DNA of 64,000 nucleotides, taken from positions 48,124 to 112,123 of the forward strand of contig JAPOFX010000004.1 in the NCBI GenBank assembly GCA_028283505.1. The letters run 5' to 3'. The translations under genes and the position numbers were made by a program. Each line of letters starts with the position of its first letter. Within the stretch, counting starts at the first letter, position 1. Under the pieces are notes generated by a model, which searched no databases, had not been told where the DNA came from, and saw only the letters and a list, made by a program, of their open reading frames with translations. The DNA is from Candidatus Poseidoniales archaeon. Its GTDB lineage: Archaea > Thermoplasmatota > Poseidoniia > Poseidoniales > Thalassarchaeaceae. Shown one piece after another: positions 28,601-36,893 of the stretch.

Positions 28601-30550
28601 TCATCAAGAGGGTCATATGTGGAGGCATTGGAGGAGACATTAGATAGATCAGATTTGTTAGTTGCCTACCCAGATCACTCTTCCCGACAAGACTCTGAGA
28701 AATTCATTGATTTAATCAGAACTTTGGCTAGCGATCTCGGTGGCGACTCAAAGGTAATTGCGGATAGTCTGAGGAGGCTTAAGGATGGCGATAATTATGC
28801 CACAGAGGCAATTAACACCCCAGAATCTGATGCTGTAAGGGTCATGACCATACACGGATCAAAAGGACTAGAATCCAAGGTTGTAATTCTAGCAGATGTG
28901 TTTTCAGGAAGGCAAACTAACATCAGAATAGAGTCATCAGAACGACTAATCGTTACTCCAGACCTTTTCGCCGGCCATCCTAAACCTTGGCCTAATGGAA
29001 ATCCCGTTTCACCACTTTGGAATCATGTGAAGAAAATCCATCTGGCTAGGACAGACGCCGAGGCAAGGAGACTATTGTACGTGGCGGCCACACGGGCTGA
29101 AAGCAAGCTCATCGTTTGTGGCTCACCGAAGCAAACTAGGTGGGAGGATGGCACAGGGCTAGTGTTTAATTGGACGTATAGAAATCCCGTTCCTCAGCTG
29201 GGGGAGATGTGGCTGGAATCTCTAAGACAAGGATCCTGGAGTAGATCCGAGAATGATTCTCACTGGATGGCCAATGAGGATATGGGGGCAAAGGTCAGAC
29301 CGTCATTAGCTAGTAAGGGAACCAGGAGATTAGACCCGGGAAAGGTGCTGATTTCAGGAATGCTCGGCTCAGAACACTTACGAGGATTACCCATTTTTCA
29401 CCACCCTGATTGCTTCGAATTAACCAATGGATCATCAAACTCCCCCCTGACTCCCCTCCAGCGAATTGAGAGGGCATATGAGGCCACCAAAGAGACAGCG
29501 AATACCCCCGGGGGCAAAGCATCCTCACTCAGAACCGATAGTAGAAACAGGGTTAGAATTGCACCCCACAATCTTACCTTGCTGGACCAGTGTCCTCGAA
29601 AGTACTGGATGGATACCAGAGGCGGGGACAAAGGAAAGTCCTCGGAATATCACTCCGATTCAAAAGATACAGAATACACGACAACCGAAATTGACCCCGC
29701 TCTGTTAGGGAAGGTGATTCATCGGATTTTCGAGATAGGACTCATGAATCCAGGACCTCCTGATGAATCCAGGCCGGACCTTCCACTATCTTGGACCACC
29801 AAAAGCCCGGACCTTCTATTGGACCATGATTTGATGAACCAAGTATTCGATGAAATACTTCCCCCAGAAGCCGATAGAGCGGAATACTCTGAGATATCGA
29901 GATCCGTTCTCAGTAGAATCAGAAAAGGTCCCCTTGGCGAGATGTGTGAGGGCTCCATAGTAGGAGGGCACATTGTCGAGGGTTTGAGGACCGAGATGCC
30001 GTTCCATCTTTCTAGAGAAATTGATTTGGGCGGAATTATCAGGGGGAGATGGACGCCAGAAGGATCAGAACAACTTTCCTCGATCGATAGAGCTTCATTG
30101 GAAATGGATGGGGTAATCGATTTGGTCCTTTGTACGAAGTCTGGAGATAGCAACTACATCAGACCAATCGATCTAAAAACTGAGGAAGCGATAGGATTGC
30201 GGAGCGACGATCCTGAGGGACTTATCTCATCCTTAGGGCAAGGCGGCCTAAACCCTTCTTCTGAATTAGAGAAGAGTATGCTGGAGCATCACAGCATGCA
30301 GTTGACGCTGTACTATCTGGCACTAAAGTCAATCGAGGATGAAAGGAAGAAAAGAGGCCTTCCACACAGGGAAGTCCTTAGGCCTGCAATATTAATTGGG
30401 ATCACTGGGAGGATTGTAGAATACCCCGAAGAAATTTTCTCGGATTGTCTGCATCGGATTGAGGAGACCATGAGAACTGCGACCGAAATGGCGCTACTCT
30501 CCGATGCTCCTATATCCAAATACAAATGCAAGTGTTCGAATTGTACTTGA
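25697..30550 (+). CDS. addA: AddA/RecB-like UvrD-family helicase-nuclease
   Basis: ATP-dependent DNA helicase fused to a nuclease, about 1617 residues. Superfamily 1 motifs in order: DAGAGTGKTKT (I), LLTFTNKAADEM (Ia), FIIDEAQDN (II), CYVGDIKQSIYAFRQAE (III), LNVNYRTEGG (IV), VMTIHGSKGLESK (V) and LLYVAATRAESK (VI). The C-terminal nuclease has LLDQCPRKYWM, GKVIHRIFE, MDGVIDLVL and IDLKTEEA, and ends YKCKCSNCT. It thus also carries a possible four-Cys cluster site, unusual for AddA. The frame extends back to 25553 within addB, but the ATG at 25697, coupled to the addB stop, is the natural start. Confidence 0.9.
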   Translation: MIPNTAQRLALNLDSHIVIDAGAGTGKTKTIVDRVIEHYLSGDQRATRILPVPERPHPISRGTLLAPFAETVDPKDHPGLLPGEVVLLTFTNKAADEMRHRLREEISKLKTGSSSISDRTDPRVSPSLSEQLLTLLEDAPIGTIDSFFNQLVSPFRGLLGDSLSRENISDASRILLIEDALDILWRLPSSITGVGDAVDAGIPSEIALDVLEARERISRRYSGRKTAARLLSGLVKKSVLIDEGLGPITDDSGSVNPILLRERIFSSADNLQIDTIYTRLKEISLRYCDTILSSPEMVGTGIQDDSRMACLISLCNDSPTTHEDKLIWLAHHLDCTSSHTSVLSKSPTIFPRDNLPNDLFWHRGVNSWSSIKDKKFKESTKNSLITQIELIRHTWESAEGSLVLHFAQVAMLIDPNPTPNSPDSREKPLIAMPETIPDRAPSGERSDQFYFPLESEARNLEDLRLAHLGFKGILNTLKDRAEVHDFDDIQALAGDLLLSNCPEVCRKFYPKSVIRELDSIGEDPWRDDHIDRAFEEISILEKNPILAGESASNLGVIRQDLERRLDLLRNIRRRYMAFIIDEAQDNSPLQWRLLSRLWGERKILQDEPPPPDTPWQPTICYVGDIKQSIYAFRQAEVVGFLEYARKLMLINQHEFSSIPQLHTEPPLRKKDSSRDPRNAHVLGINEAARLAERAGTDTTQWVPFDLPDDGNIPPEDEVARRRKGLIRLNVNYRTEGGLLDAMNHWWEDIFSRRHRDFPDGDFYAEPQPLRACKDKSESPGSIEWICPILNEGSSDPPEDLTAPVDSFGFGKPDSIERQAMMIAMRVRNLVQGNPSRVLSSKGDWMEISPEEPVNPSDIMILLPSRSKLRDSIVRELSNVGIPSQADREGSLLERPTVHAMHGLFQLMARPRSVHHAAWLARSPLVGLDDRMLQSFISDSAEGENMLVRLEEFSSNIRQKRMISRWNHLSSRGSYVEALEETLDRSDLLVAYPDHSSRQDSEKFIDLIRTLASDLGGDSKVIADSLRRLKDGDNYATEAINTPESDAVRVMTIHGSKGLESKVVILADVFSGRQTNIRIESSERLIVTPDLFAGHPKPWPNGNPVSPLWNHVKKIHLARTDAEARRLLYVAATRAESKLIVCGSPKQTRWEDGTGLVFNWTYRNPVPQLGEMWLESLRQGSWSRSENDSHWMANEDMGAKVRPSLASKGTRRLDPGKVLISGMLGSEHLRGLPIFHHPDCFELTNGSSNSPLTPLQRIERAYEATKETANTPGGKASSLRTDSRNRVRIAPHNLTLLDQCPRKYWMDTRGGDKGKSSEYHSDSKDTEYTTTEIDPALLGKVIHRIFEIGLMNPGPPDESRPDLPLSWTTKSPDLLLDHDLMNQVFDEILPPEADRAEYSEISRSVLSRIRKGPLGEMCEGSIVGGHIVEGLRTEMPFHLSREIDLGGIIRGRWTPEGSEQLSSIDRASLEMDGVIDLVLCTKSGDSNYIRPIDLKTEEAIGLRSDDPEGLISSLGQGGLNPSSELEKSMLEHHSMQLTLYYLALKSIEDERKKRGLPHREVLRPAILIGITGRIVEYPEEIFSDCLHRIEETMRTATEMALLSDAPISKYKCKCSNCT

Positions 30551-30606
30551 CTTCCAGCTGGTCGACGAACAGAAGAGTCCATTTGTGATGCCTCAGACAA
30601 CGGCAC

Positions 30607-32019
30607 ATGGCACACGACATGGACCGACTTTTGGAGATGAGTGAGGAAATATGGGAGAACTCGATTATTCCAAGCCTGAGTGAGTTCATAGGGATAAAGG
30701 CACTATCCCCTCTTTTCGAACCAGACTGGGAAGAGCTTGGTGAGCTAGAAGACGTTATCGAGCTGTTCTGTAATTGGATCGACATGCAGGGTATTAGTGG
30801 CCTAAGCTACTCCGTTCATAGGATAGAGGGAAGGTCCCCGGTCCTGTTAGTTACGGTGGAAGGTACAGGTAAGGGCGAGGTAATCTTCTACTCACATCTG
30901 GACAAACAACCCTCGAAGCCAGAGTTGTGGTCAGATGGACTTGGTCCCCTAGACGCGGTAAGAAGAGGAGAATGGCTCTTTGGAAGGGGGAGCATCGATG
31001 ACGGATATGGTGGATACCTTTGCCTTGCTTCTCTAAAACTTCTCCAGGAATCCGGTATTCCCCACCCAAAGTGCTCATTCCTTATTGAAACATGCGAGGA
31101 ATCTGGATCATTCGACCTCCCTCCTTACTTGGAGAGTCTGAAAGATGAACTTGGAGATCCCGATATGATAGTGGTAATGGATAGCGGCGGGCCAGATTAT
31201 GATCACATCTGGATAACGGAGTCCTTGAGAGGTCTCGTCTCTGGGACCCTCTCCATCAAGGTGTCCCACGAAGGTATTCACTCGGGCACATCCGGAGGTT
31301 CCATACCTTCATCATTTAGGATTGCCAGAAAAATACTGGATAGAGTCGAAGATTCTGGTACGGGAGAGGTTCTCGTCCCAGAGATGCACGTCGAAATAAC
31401 TCAGGATTTGAAAGAAAAGGCTGAATCTCTGGCCGCAGTAGTTGGAGAGTCACTGTGGAAGCAACTCCCCACCGTCGACTCTCTAACTCCAGTATCTCCA
31501 AGGGTCTCGGACATGATTCTCGGAATGAATTGGCAACCTTCGATGTGCGTCATTGGGGCCGATGGCCTACCCTCAGTGCAAGTAGCTGGTAATGTATTGA
31601 GAACCAATACTGATCTGAAGTTGAGCTTCAGAATCCCTCCTGGGGTTGAAGCCGAATCATTGGAGCCAATTCTGAAGGAGCTCCTGGAGTCAGACCCGCC
31701 TTACGGAGCAGAGGTCTCCTTCGTCCCAGACTCCTCCGCCAATGGTTTTCACTCCCCCCCATTAGAAGGGGAAGTCAAGAGGGCCATCTCCGAGGCCGCC
31801 ACCCACTTCACCAACAGTCCTCCTATGGCAACTTGGATAGGAGGGACAATTCCATTTATGTCAATGATGCAGAGTAGATACCCTGAAGCGGGATTTCTCT
31901 GCACAGGTGCTTCCGGACCTGGGAATAACGCACACGGGCCAGATGAAAAGCTTCACATCCCGTCAGCAAAAAGACTCACTGCTGTGTTGGCAAACACCAT
32001 CGCCGCTGTTTCCAGATGA
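30607..32019 (+). CDS. M20-family metallopeptidase
   Basis: Di-zinc amino- or dipeptidase of the M20 family. Metal ligands are visible: His in YSHLDKQP, bridging Asp in GSIDDGYGGY, the catalytic Glu pair in ETCEESGS, Asp in VVMDSGGP and His near the end in NNAHGPDE. The lid domain lies in the middle (GTLSIKVSHEGIHSGTSGG). 470 residues is normal for the carnosinase-like branch. ATGs at 30607 and 30619 are both possible. It follows addA after 56 bases and probably degrades peptides in the cytoplasm. Confidence 0.9.
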   Translation: MAHDMDRLLEMSEEIWENSIIPSLSEFIGIKALSPLFEPDWEELGELEDVIELFCNWIDMQGISGLSYSVHRIEGRSPVLLVTVEGTGKGEVIFYSHLDKQPSKPELWSDGLGPLDAVRRGEWLFGRGSIDDGYGGYLCLASLKLLQESGIPHPKCSFLIETCEESGSFDLPPYLESLKDELGDPDMIVVMDSGGPDYDHIWITESLRGLVSGTLSIKVSHEGIHSGTSGGSIPSSFRIARKILDRVEDSGTGEVLVPEMHVEITQDLKEKAESLAAVVGESLWKQLPTVDSLTPVSPRVSDMILGMNWQPSMCVIGADGLPSVQVAGNVLRTNTDLKLSFRIPPGVEAESLEPILKELLESDPPYGAEVSFVPDSSANGFHSPPLEGEVKRAISEAATHFTNSPPMATWIGGTIPFMSMMQSRYPEAGFLCTGASGPGNNAHGPDEKLHIPSAKRLTAVLANTIAAVSR

Positions 32020-32099
32020 ATACGGCTAATCACATGTTTGAGTGTTCCCCCTCCGCCGGGGTTAAAGGGGAAGCTGTAGTCCAGTAGTTTGGGATTACC

Positions 32100-32735
32100 A
32101 TGAGTGAGGAAGAGACAATGCCCGTCGAACAGGATGATTTGGCCGAGCAGCTTGCCATGGAAAAGGAACGTTTAGACAAGCTTTACGTCGCTTATCAGGC
32201 ACTGCAGTCAGAGTTTGATGACTCGAAGGCGCATATTGAGGTTCTTGAAAAGGAAGCGATAGACAAGGAAATCGAGAAGGAAGGATTGGAAGAGCTGCTT
32301 AACGAGAAGGACAGCAGAATTAGAAATCTCGAGATAGAATCCGCCAAGGCTGGAACCAGGGTCAAGCACCTGGAGCCAGAGTTGGAGAAGATGGAAGAGA
32401 TGTATACAAGGGAACAAGCAAGGCTCGGGAGGGTTTTCGACGTAGCCGAGGAGCTCGATGAAGCACTCCAGACCGCTACTGCAGAACTGAAGGCAAGAGA
32501 CGACTGGTATGTCGAGCACATGAAGATCTTCGAGGACATAAAGAAGGTCACTGAGACTAGGTTCGAGATGATTGACAGGGCAATGGAGTACTTCAAAGAG
32601 TTCCAAGAGAAGCAGGATACGTTCAGGGAGAGGATGGACGAAACCATAGAGGCGGTCAAGGAGGCCGCAGCCGAAGATTCGGCACAGGAACCAGAGCCTC
32701 AGGAAGAATCCCAAGACGGTACAGACGAGAGCTGA
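32100..32735 (+). CDS. Acidic coiled-coil protein
   Basis: A 211-residue hydrophilic protein without membrane segments. From residue 12 to about 130 it is a near-continuous heptad pattern rich in Glu, Lys and Leu (LAMEKERLDKLYVAYQAL, then EKEGLEELLNEKDSRIRNLE). After a short break there is a second helix, and then an acidic tail (EPEPQEESQDGTDES). Not recognised; structural, SMC-like or chaperone-type roles are all possible. It converges on the hexapeptide-repeat gene, 4 bases apart. Confidence 0.75.
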   Translation: MSEEETMPVEQDDLAEQLAMEKERLDKLYVAYQALQSEFDDSKAHIEVLEKEAIDKEIEKEGLEELLNEKDSRIRNLEIESAKAGTRVKHLEPELEKMEEMYTREQARLGRVFDVAEELDEALQTATAELKARDDWYVEHMKIFEDIKKVTETRFEMIDRAMEYFKEFQEKQDTFRERMDETIEAVKEAAAEDSAQEPEPQEESQDGTDES

Positions 32736-32739
32736 TTGT

Positions 32740-33486
32740 TCAGTCGGGTCTGGACCCATCGGCCCTTCTTATGCACTTGGCAGGTATTCCCCCCCAAACT
32801 TCTCCAGCAGGTATTTCGGTCCACTTAGGCACGACCGCTCTGGATGCCACTATCGCATCTTGTCCTATAGTACAACCCGGTTGCACAACTGAACCCATAC
32901 CAAGAAGGGCTCCATCCCCAACCGTGACAGGAGCCATCACCAGCTCTCCCTTCTCCGTCAGATGCGCGTTAATGGTTGCATTACCTCCGAGCACCACACC
33001 ATTTCCAAGAGTGACAGATCCAGCATCGTTCAAATGTGCAGAATTGATTTGAACTCCTTTACCCAATTTAGCTCCTGAGAGACGATAATAGGTGTTTCCT
33101 ATGAATGAGGGAACAAGATATGGCAGGAAGAACAGGGCAATCCTGTGGAATATCATAGACCAGGCCCATTGTATTGTAACGAATGATTGCAGAGGGTACC
33201 TGCCAGGCTCTAGTCTTGGACGAAATAGTCCTCCCAATGCCCCTGATAGGATTACCAGACTCACTCCCCAGGACATTATTGACAACCCCAATCCGATTCC
33301 GAAAAACAGGGAATCCAACAAAGACACAGAGTCAATTTCAGAAAATGAGGAGGCTTCTACTCCACCCGACTCCAGTACAAAGAGGAATAGATAGATTGCG
33401 GGCAGAGAGGATATTCCCACAATAGCAGCTAACAATGGAATAATTATTGCAGTAAGCACGTTTTGAATGACTGTGAAGTTCCTCAT
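32740..33486 (-). CDS. Membrane protein with left-handed beta-helix (hexapeptide acyltransferase-like)
   Basis: Two or three N-terminal membrane segments (residues 8-35, 60-85, and 110-128) precede hexapeptide repeats from about residue 140: GAKLGKGVQINSA, VTLGNGVVLGGNATINA, VTVGDGALLGMGSVVQPG, CTIGQDAIVASRAVV, ending WGGIPAKCIRR. This resembles the beta-helix end of Pls/NRPS-associated acyltransferase-like proteins. A role in transferring acyl groups to surface glycans or lipids is possible but not shown. The ATG overlaps the stop of the MFS gene (ATGA), so the two are coupled. Confidence 0.75.
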   Translation of the reverse strand: MRNFTVIQNVLTAIIIPLLAAIVGISSLPAIYLFLFVLESGGVEASSFSEIDSVSLLDSLFFGIGLGLSIMSWGVSLVILSGALGGLFRPRLEPGRYPLQSFVTIQWAWSMIFHRIALFFLPYLVPSFIGNTYYRLSGAKLGKGVQINSAHLNDAGSVTLGNGVVLGGNATINAHLTEKGELVMAPVTVGDGALLGMGSVVQPGCTIGQDAIVASRAVVPKWTEIPAGEVWGGIPAKCIRRADGSRPD

Positions 33487-35339
33487 TCCTCACCGACTCC
33501 CATGGCTTCGTCATCTACCTCTTTAGCAACCCTGATCCCTTCATCCACATCCACTATGAAAAAGAAACACATCCCCATTAATATAGGGACTACAACACTC
33601 AAAAGACCCATTCTGCTATCCATTGAAGCGGCTACAATTGCATAAACGATAGGGCCCAGTACAGATACTGCCTTCCCTATGAAGGCGAAAAACCCGAAGA
33701 ATTCAGTTGTCTTCGTGGCCGGTATTAAAACGCTGAAAAGACTCCTTGAGAGTGCTCCTGCTACTCCCATCACCATCCCAAATGACATACCTAAAATGAT
33801 CCACTGCAGGTTTATGCCGATTCCTACAGGCTCCCAAATATGATCTCTCAAGAAATTCGGCCACCAGTCTATCGGGCCCCCCTCAATTATCGTAGGATGG
33901 TCATCTCCAACGGAGACATCACCATCCAAAGGACCCCCTTTGAAAGAGAATGAGAATCTGTGATTGGTTTCATTCACCATCTTAGCCGAAAGAGAAGAAG
34001 CATCATCCAGAGCCAACAAGCTAATCTCATTGTCCCCATTTTTCATGAATGAAAGGAAAGCCAACCTGAAATCCTCATCACCCTCCCCTGATTCACTGAC
34101 CCACCCATCAACGCCTCTATTGTAGAGGGTAGACAGCTTGTAGGCATCTTCGTCCTCATCCCAGTCATATTGAAAATCATACCTCTCATGGTCATTACCC
34201 AGCTCAAGGGGAGCGAAGCCGACCCCAAGAACTGAAATCACACAGAATATGGTCAAAGCGCCACCTAGAATATTCTTATTCCCATATTTGCTAGCTAGCG
34301 ACGCTCCAATGATGGTCATCGGAATTGCCACAATATTTGCGGACAGAAGAAGGACGAAATTCATGGTAAAATCAATTCTCAGAACCGAATCGGCATATGC
34401 CGCCGCCAATCCTCCAATGGCGTTCACACCATCGTAGAAGAGCAAATATCCACACATGAAGAGACTTAGGACTTTGTATCTTCGAATCTCCGAGAAAGTG
34501 CTCTTAATCTCTCTCAGTCCGTCCTTAACCGCTTCAAACACGTTGGGGTATTCTGTTGGGTTGGGTATTTCTGGTTCTGGGGTGTTTCGGAACATTGGAA
34601 CCGAGAATCCTAACCACCAAAGTGCGCTAGTCACGAAAACAAAACATTGGACATCTGGATTTTCAAATCCAAATCTCAGTCCCACAGCTAAATGGACTGT
34701 TAGGAGTATGCAACCTCCGAGGAAACCATACGCGTATCCCCAGCTTGAAATATGGTCCATTAGCCTCTTATCGCCGAGGTATGGAAGGAAGGCCGAGTAG
34801 ATTGCATGACCCCCCGCAAATCCAATATTGCCCATGATTAGACAGACTGCGAGGAATTTGTAAGAGGAATTATCATCCATATAAGGAGCTAAACCCATCA
34901 GTCCTGTGAACAAAATTCCCACTACGGTGTAAACCTTCAAAACCTTCTTCTTAATTGGCATTCTATCAGCTATAGCGCCCAGAACCGGACTAACTATCGC
35001 TACAAAGACACTCGATATTCCGAGAACGACGGCATAGAAACTGTCTCCAGTAAAGGTCATCCCGGCATAGTCCGCACTCCCTCCATTCGCTAGATTGAAC
35101 ATGTTGGACAACAATGTCGGAACGACAACCGTGATTACTGTAAGTGCAAACGCTTGGTTAGCCCAGTCAAACCAGTACCAACTTTGCAACGACTTCTTAT
35201 CTGCTGGATCCATCTCACTCAGAAGCCTATCCACAGTTTCCGAATTGGCCAAGAGTCCCCCGAAGCCTCCCGCCATGGACGCCTGAGAATATACTTGGTC
35301 TTTAGTGTCGTCTACGTAATCTGGTAACCTAGGGCTCAC
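33483..35339 (-). CDS. MFS transporter of the UMF1/Atg22 type
   Basis: Major facilitator protein with 12 predicted segments. SWYWFDWANQAFALTVITVV is the UMF1/Atg22 N-terminal signature, and PVLGAIADRMPIKKK follows the family's loop 2-3 motif. A large insertion at residues 375-500 (acidic, extramembrane) is longer than usual. Substrate unknown; relatives are suspected amino-acid effluxers. The longest frame starts with GTG at 35339; ATGs at 35276 and 35213 also precede the WFDW motif, so the start is uncertain. Divergent from the RaSEA gene. Confidence 0.85.
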   Translation of the reverse strand: MSPRLPDYVDDTKDQVYSQASMAGGFGGLLANSETVDRLLSEMDPADKKSLQSWYWFDWANQAFALTVITVVVPTLLSNMFNLANGGSADYAGMTFTGDSFYAVVLGISSVFVAIVSPVLGAIADRMPIKKKVLKVYTVVGILFTGLMGLAPYMDDNSSYKFLAVCLIMGNIGFAGGHAIYSAFLPYLGDKRLMDHISSWGYAYGFLGGCILLTVHLAVGLRFGFENPDVQCFVFVTSALWWLGFSVPMFRNTPEPEIPNPTEYPNVFEAVKDGLREIKSTFSEIRRYKVLSLFMCGYLLFYDGVNAIGGLAAAYADSVLRIDFTMNFVLLLSANIVAIPMTIIGASLASKYGNKNILGGALTIFCVISVLGVGFAPLELGNDHERYDFQYDWDEDEDAYKLSTLYNRGVDGWVSESGEGDEDFRLAFLSFMKNGDNEISLLALDDASSLSAKMVNETNHRFSFSFKGGPLDGDVSVGDDHPTIIEGGPIDWWPNFLRDHIWEPVGIGINLQWIILGMSFGMVMGVAGALSRSLFSVLIPATKTTEFFGFFAFIGKAVSVLGPIVYAIVAASMDSRMGLLSVVVPILMGMCFFFIVDVDEGIRVAKEVDDEAMGVGEE

Positions 35340-35383
35340 CTACTTCGGTCAATGTTCAATAGTACCGCCCCGGAGGGGATCTT

Positions 35384-36517
35384 ATGACTCAGTCTTGCGG
35401 ACTGATGGGTGATGGCAAGAAACCAGTCAAAATTCACCATCTTGTAAAAGCTCCTGAGAATACTCCTGAATCAGTAGCCTCACGAGAGTCATGGGACGCT
35501 TCTAAACCAGTTACCGTATACAAGACACCGGAAAATCTCCCAGACGGATCTCCCTGCACAGCCGTCACGGTAATCCTCAGAACCAAGGGCTGTGCATGGT
35601 GGTGGAAGTCGGGGTGCACATTTTGTGGCTATTTCAATGATGTCAGGAACGATGTTACATCTGAGGATATGTTCTCTCAGTGGGAAGAAGCCAAGAGGAG
35701 GACTGAGAATTTCAAGGGATGTAAAATGGTCAAGGTATACACATCTGGAACATTCTTTGAGGATAGAGAGAACCCCCCTGAGTGGCAAGAGCACGTGCTG
35801 AGGGAGACCTACGAGATGGGGCTGCACCTAGTTGTCGAAGCTCAGGCACAAATGTGTACGGAAGAGAAATTGGCATGGATCGCTGAAAGGCACCCAGGTT
35901 GTACTGTGGCAATAGGTCTGGAGGCATATGATAACACAGTTCTGAGATTTCATGCTAACAAGGGCTTCTCTATCAGACAATGGCATAGAGCCGTAGAATT
36001 ACTTAGAGAAAACTCATTGAGAGTAAAGACATATCTCCTTTTCAAGCCACCATTCATGTCCGAGGGAGACGCCTTGGAACACACTTCAAGGTGGGTAAGG
36101 GAAGTATCAAAGATATCTGACGAGGTATCAATAAATCCAATGAACATTCAGAAGGGTACAATCGTGGACAGGCTCTTCAGAAACAGGGAATATCGCCCTC
36201 CGTGGCTTTGGTCATTGGTAGAAATGATTTTCAGGACGCATGCTGATATATCCAATACTGATTGCAGGGTAATCGTACATCCAACTGCAGGGGGGAAAAC
36301 GAGAGGATCTCACAACTGTGGCTCGTGTGATTCTGAAGTAGTCGCAGCAATCGAGAGGTATTCCGTTTCTGGGGACTTAAGGGAATTCACAGGCTTAGAA
36401 TGCGACTGCAAGAAGGCATGGCACTCCGAGATTCAGAGTGACGCTACTCTTCCTGTCCCTATGGGCGCAGGCGTTCATAGGAGGGGAAACCCGTTGGACC
36501 GCATGCGCGCTCCTTGA
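35384..36517 (+). CDS. Archaeosine synthase radical-SAM subunit RaSEA
   Basis: Radical-SAM lyase that, with ArcS, converts lysine-modified preQ0 at tRNA position 15 to archaeosine. The cluster site is LRTKGCAWWWKSGCTFCGYF, where the spacing between the first two cysteines is longer than the usual CxxxC and typical of this Elp3-like family. Downstream are GTFFEDRENPPEWQ, AIGLEAYDNTVL and a C-terminal Cys set (HNCGSCD, LECDCKKAW). 377 residues is normal. No ArcS or ArcTGT gene is in the window. The TGA overlaps the next frame's TTG. Confidence 0.85.
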   Translation: MTQSCGLMGDGKKPVKIHHLVKAPENTPESVASRESWDASKPVTVYKTPENLPDGSPCTAVTVILRTKGCAWWWKSGCTFCGYFNDVRNDVTSEDMFSQWEEAKRRTENFKGCKMVKVYTSGTFFEDRENPPEWQEHVLRETYEMGLHLVVEAQAQMCTEEKLAWIAERHPGCTVAIGLEAYDNTVLRFHANKGFSIRQWHRAVELLRENSLRVKTYLLFKPPFMSEGDALEHTSRWVREVSKISDEVSINPMNIQKGTIVDRLFRNREYRPPWLWSLVEMIFRTHADISNTDCRVIVHPTAGGKTRGSHNCGSCDSEVVAAIERYSVSGDLREFTGLECDCKKAWHSEIQSDATLPVPMGAGVHRRGNPLDRMRAP

Positions 36518-36606
36518 GTAATGGAGACTTTACACCCCGCCCAATGCTTAAGGGGCAATCTCCGTTGGTTCGGTCCGCTTCTGTCGCGTTTGCGAGGTGT
36601 GTGTCT

Positions 36607-36885
36607 ATGTCTGCTGATGTACCGAGTTCTGTTGATGTGTTTATCCAAGGTGAGAAAGAGCCAGCTTCCTCTGGGATAGTATTGGTGCTTGGATTCGTTA
36701 CTATGTTGTCTTTCCTCGTACTCTATGGCATCTTATTCCCTGGCAGAGATATGCCTGTAGTCTCCGAAGTACTTCCCATGTTTGAGGGAGTATTCGATTC
36801 TGGGATCTGGTTCTTCCTCCTCGGCGTTATTTTTGGTGCGTTTTCCATAATCGCGACAATGCTTGCGGAGGCTACTAGCGAGTAG
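36607..36885 (+). CDS. Small two-helix membrane protein
   Basis: About 92 residues from the ATG at 36607 (MSADVPSSVDVF). Two hydrophobic segments lie near residues 22-42 and 62-84, joined by a short loop with PGRDMPVV. The frame is open back to a TTG at 36514 that overlaps the RaSEA stop; the longer form would add 31 mostly polar and basic residues. Not recognised. It lies 8 bases before the oxidase-like gene and could be its small partner subunit. Confidence 0.6.
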   Translation: MSADVPSSVDVFIQGEKEPASSGIVLVLGFVTMLSFLVLYGILFPGRDMPVVSEVLPMFEGVFDSGIWFFLLGVIFGAFSIIATMLAEATSE

Positions 36886-36893
36886 GTGATATT

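Noticed and set aside
36514..36606. TTG start that fuses 31 extra residues to the small membrane protein
   Set aside because: The extra part is polar and basic without a pattern, and an ATG at 36607 gives a sensible two-helix protein. It is kept only as an alternative because the TTG overlaps the RaSEA stop.
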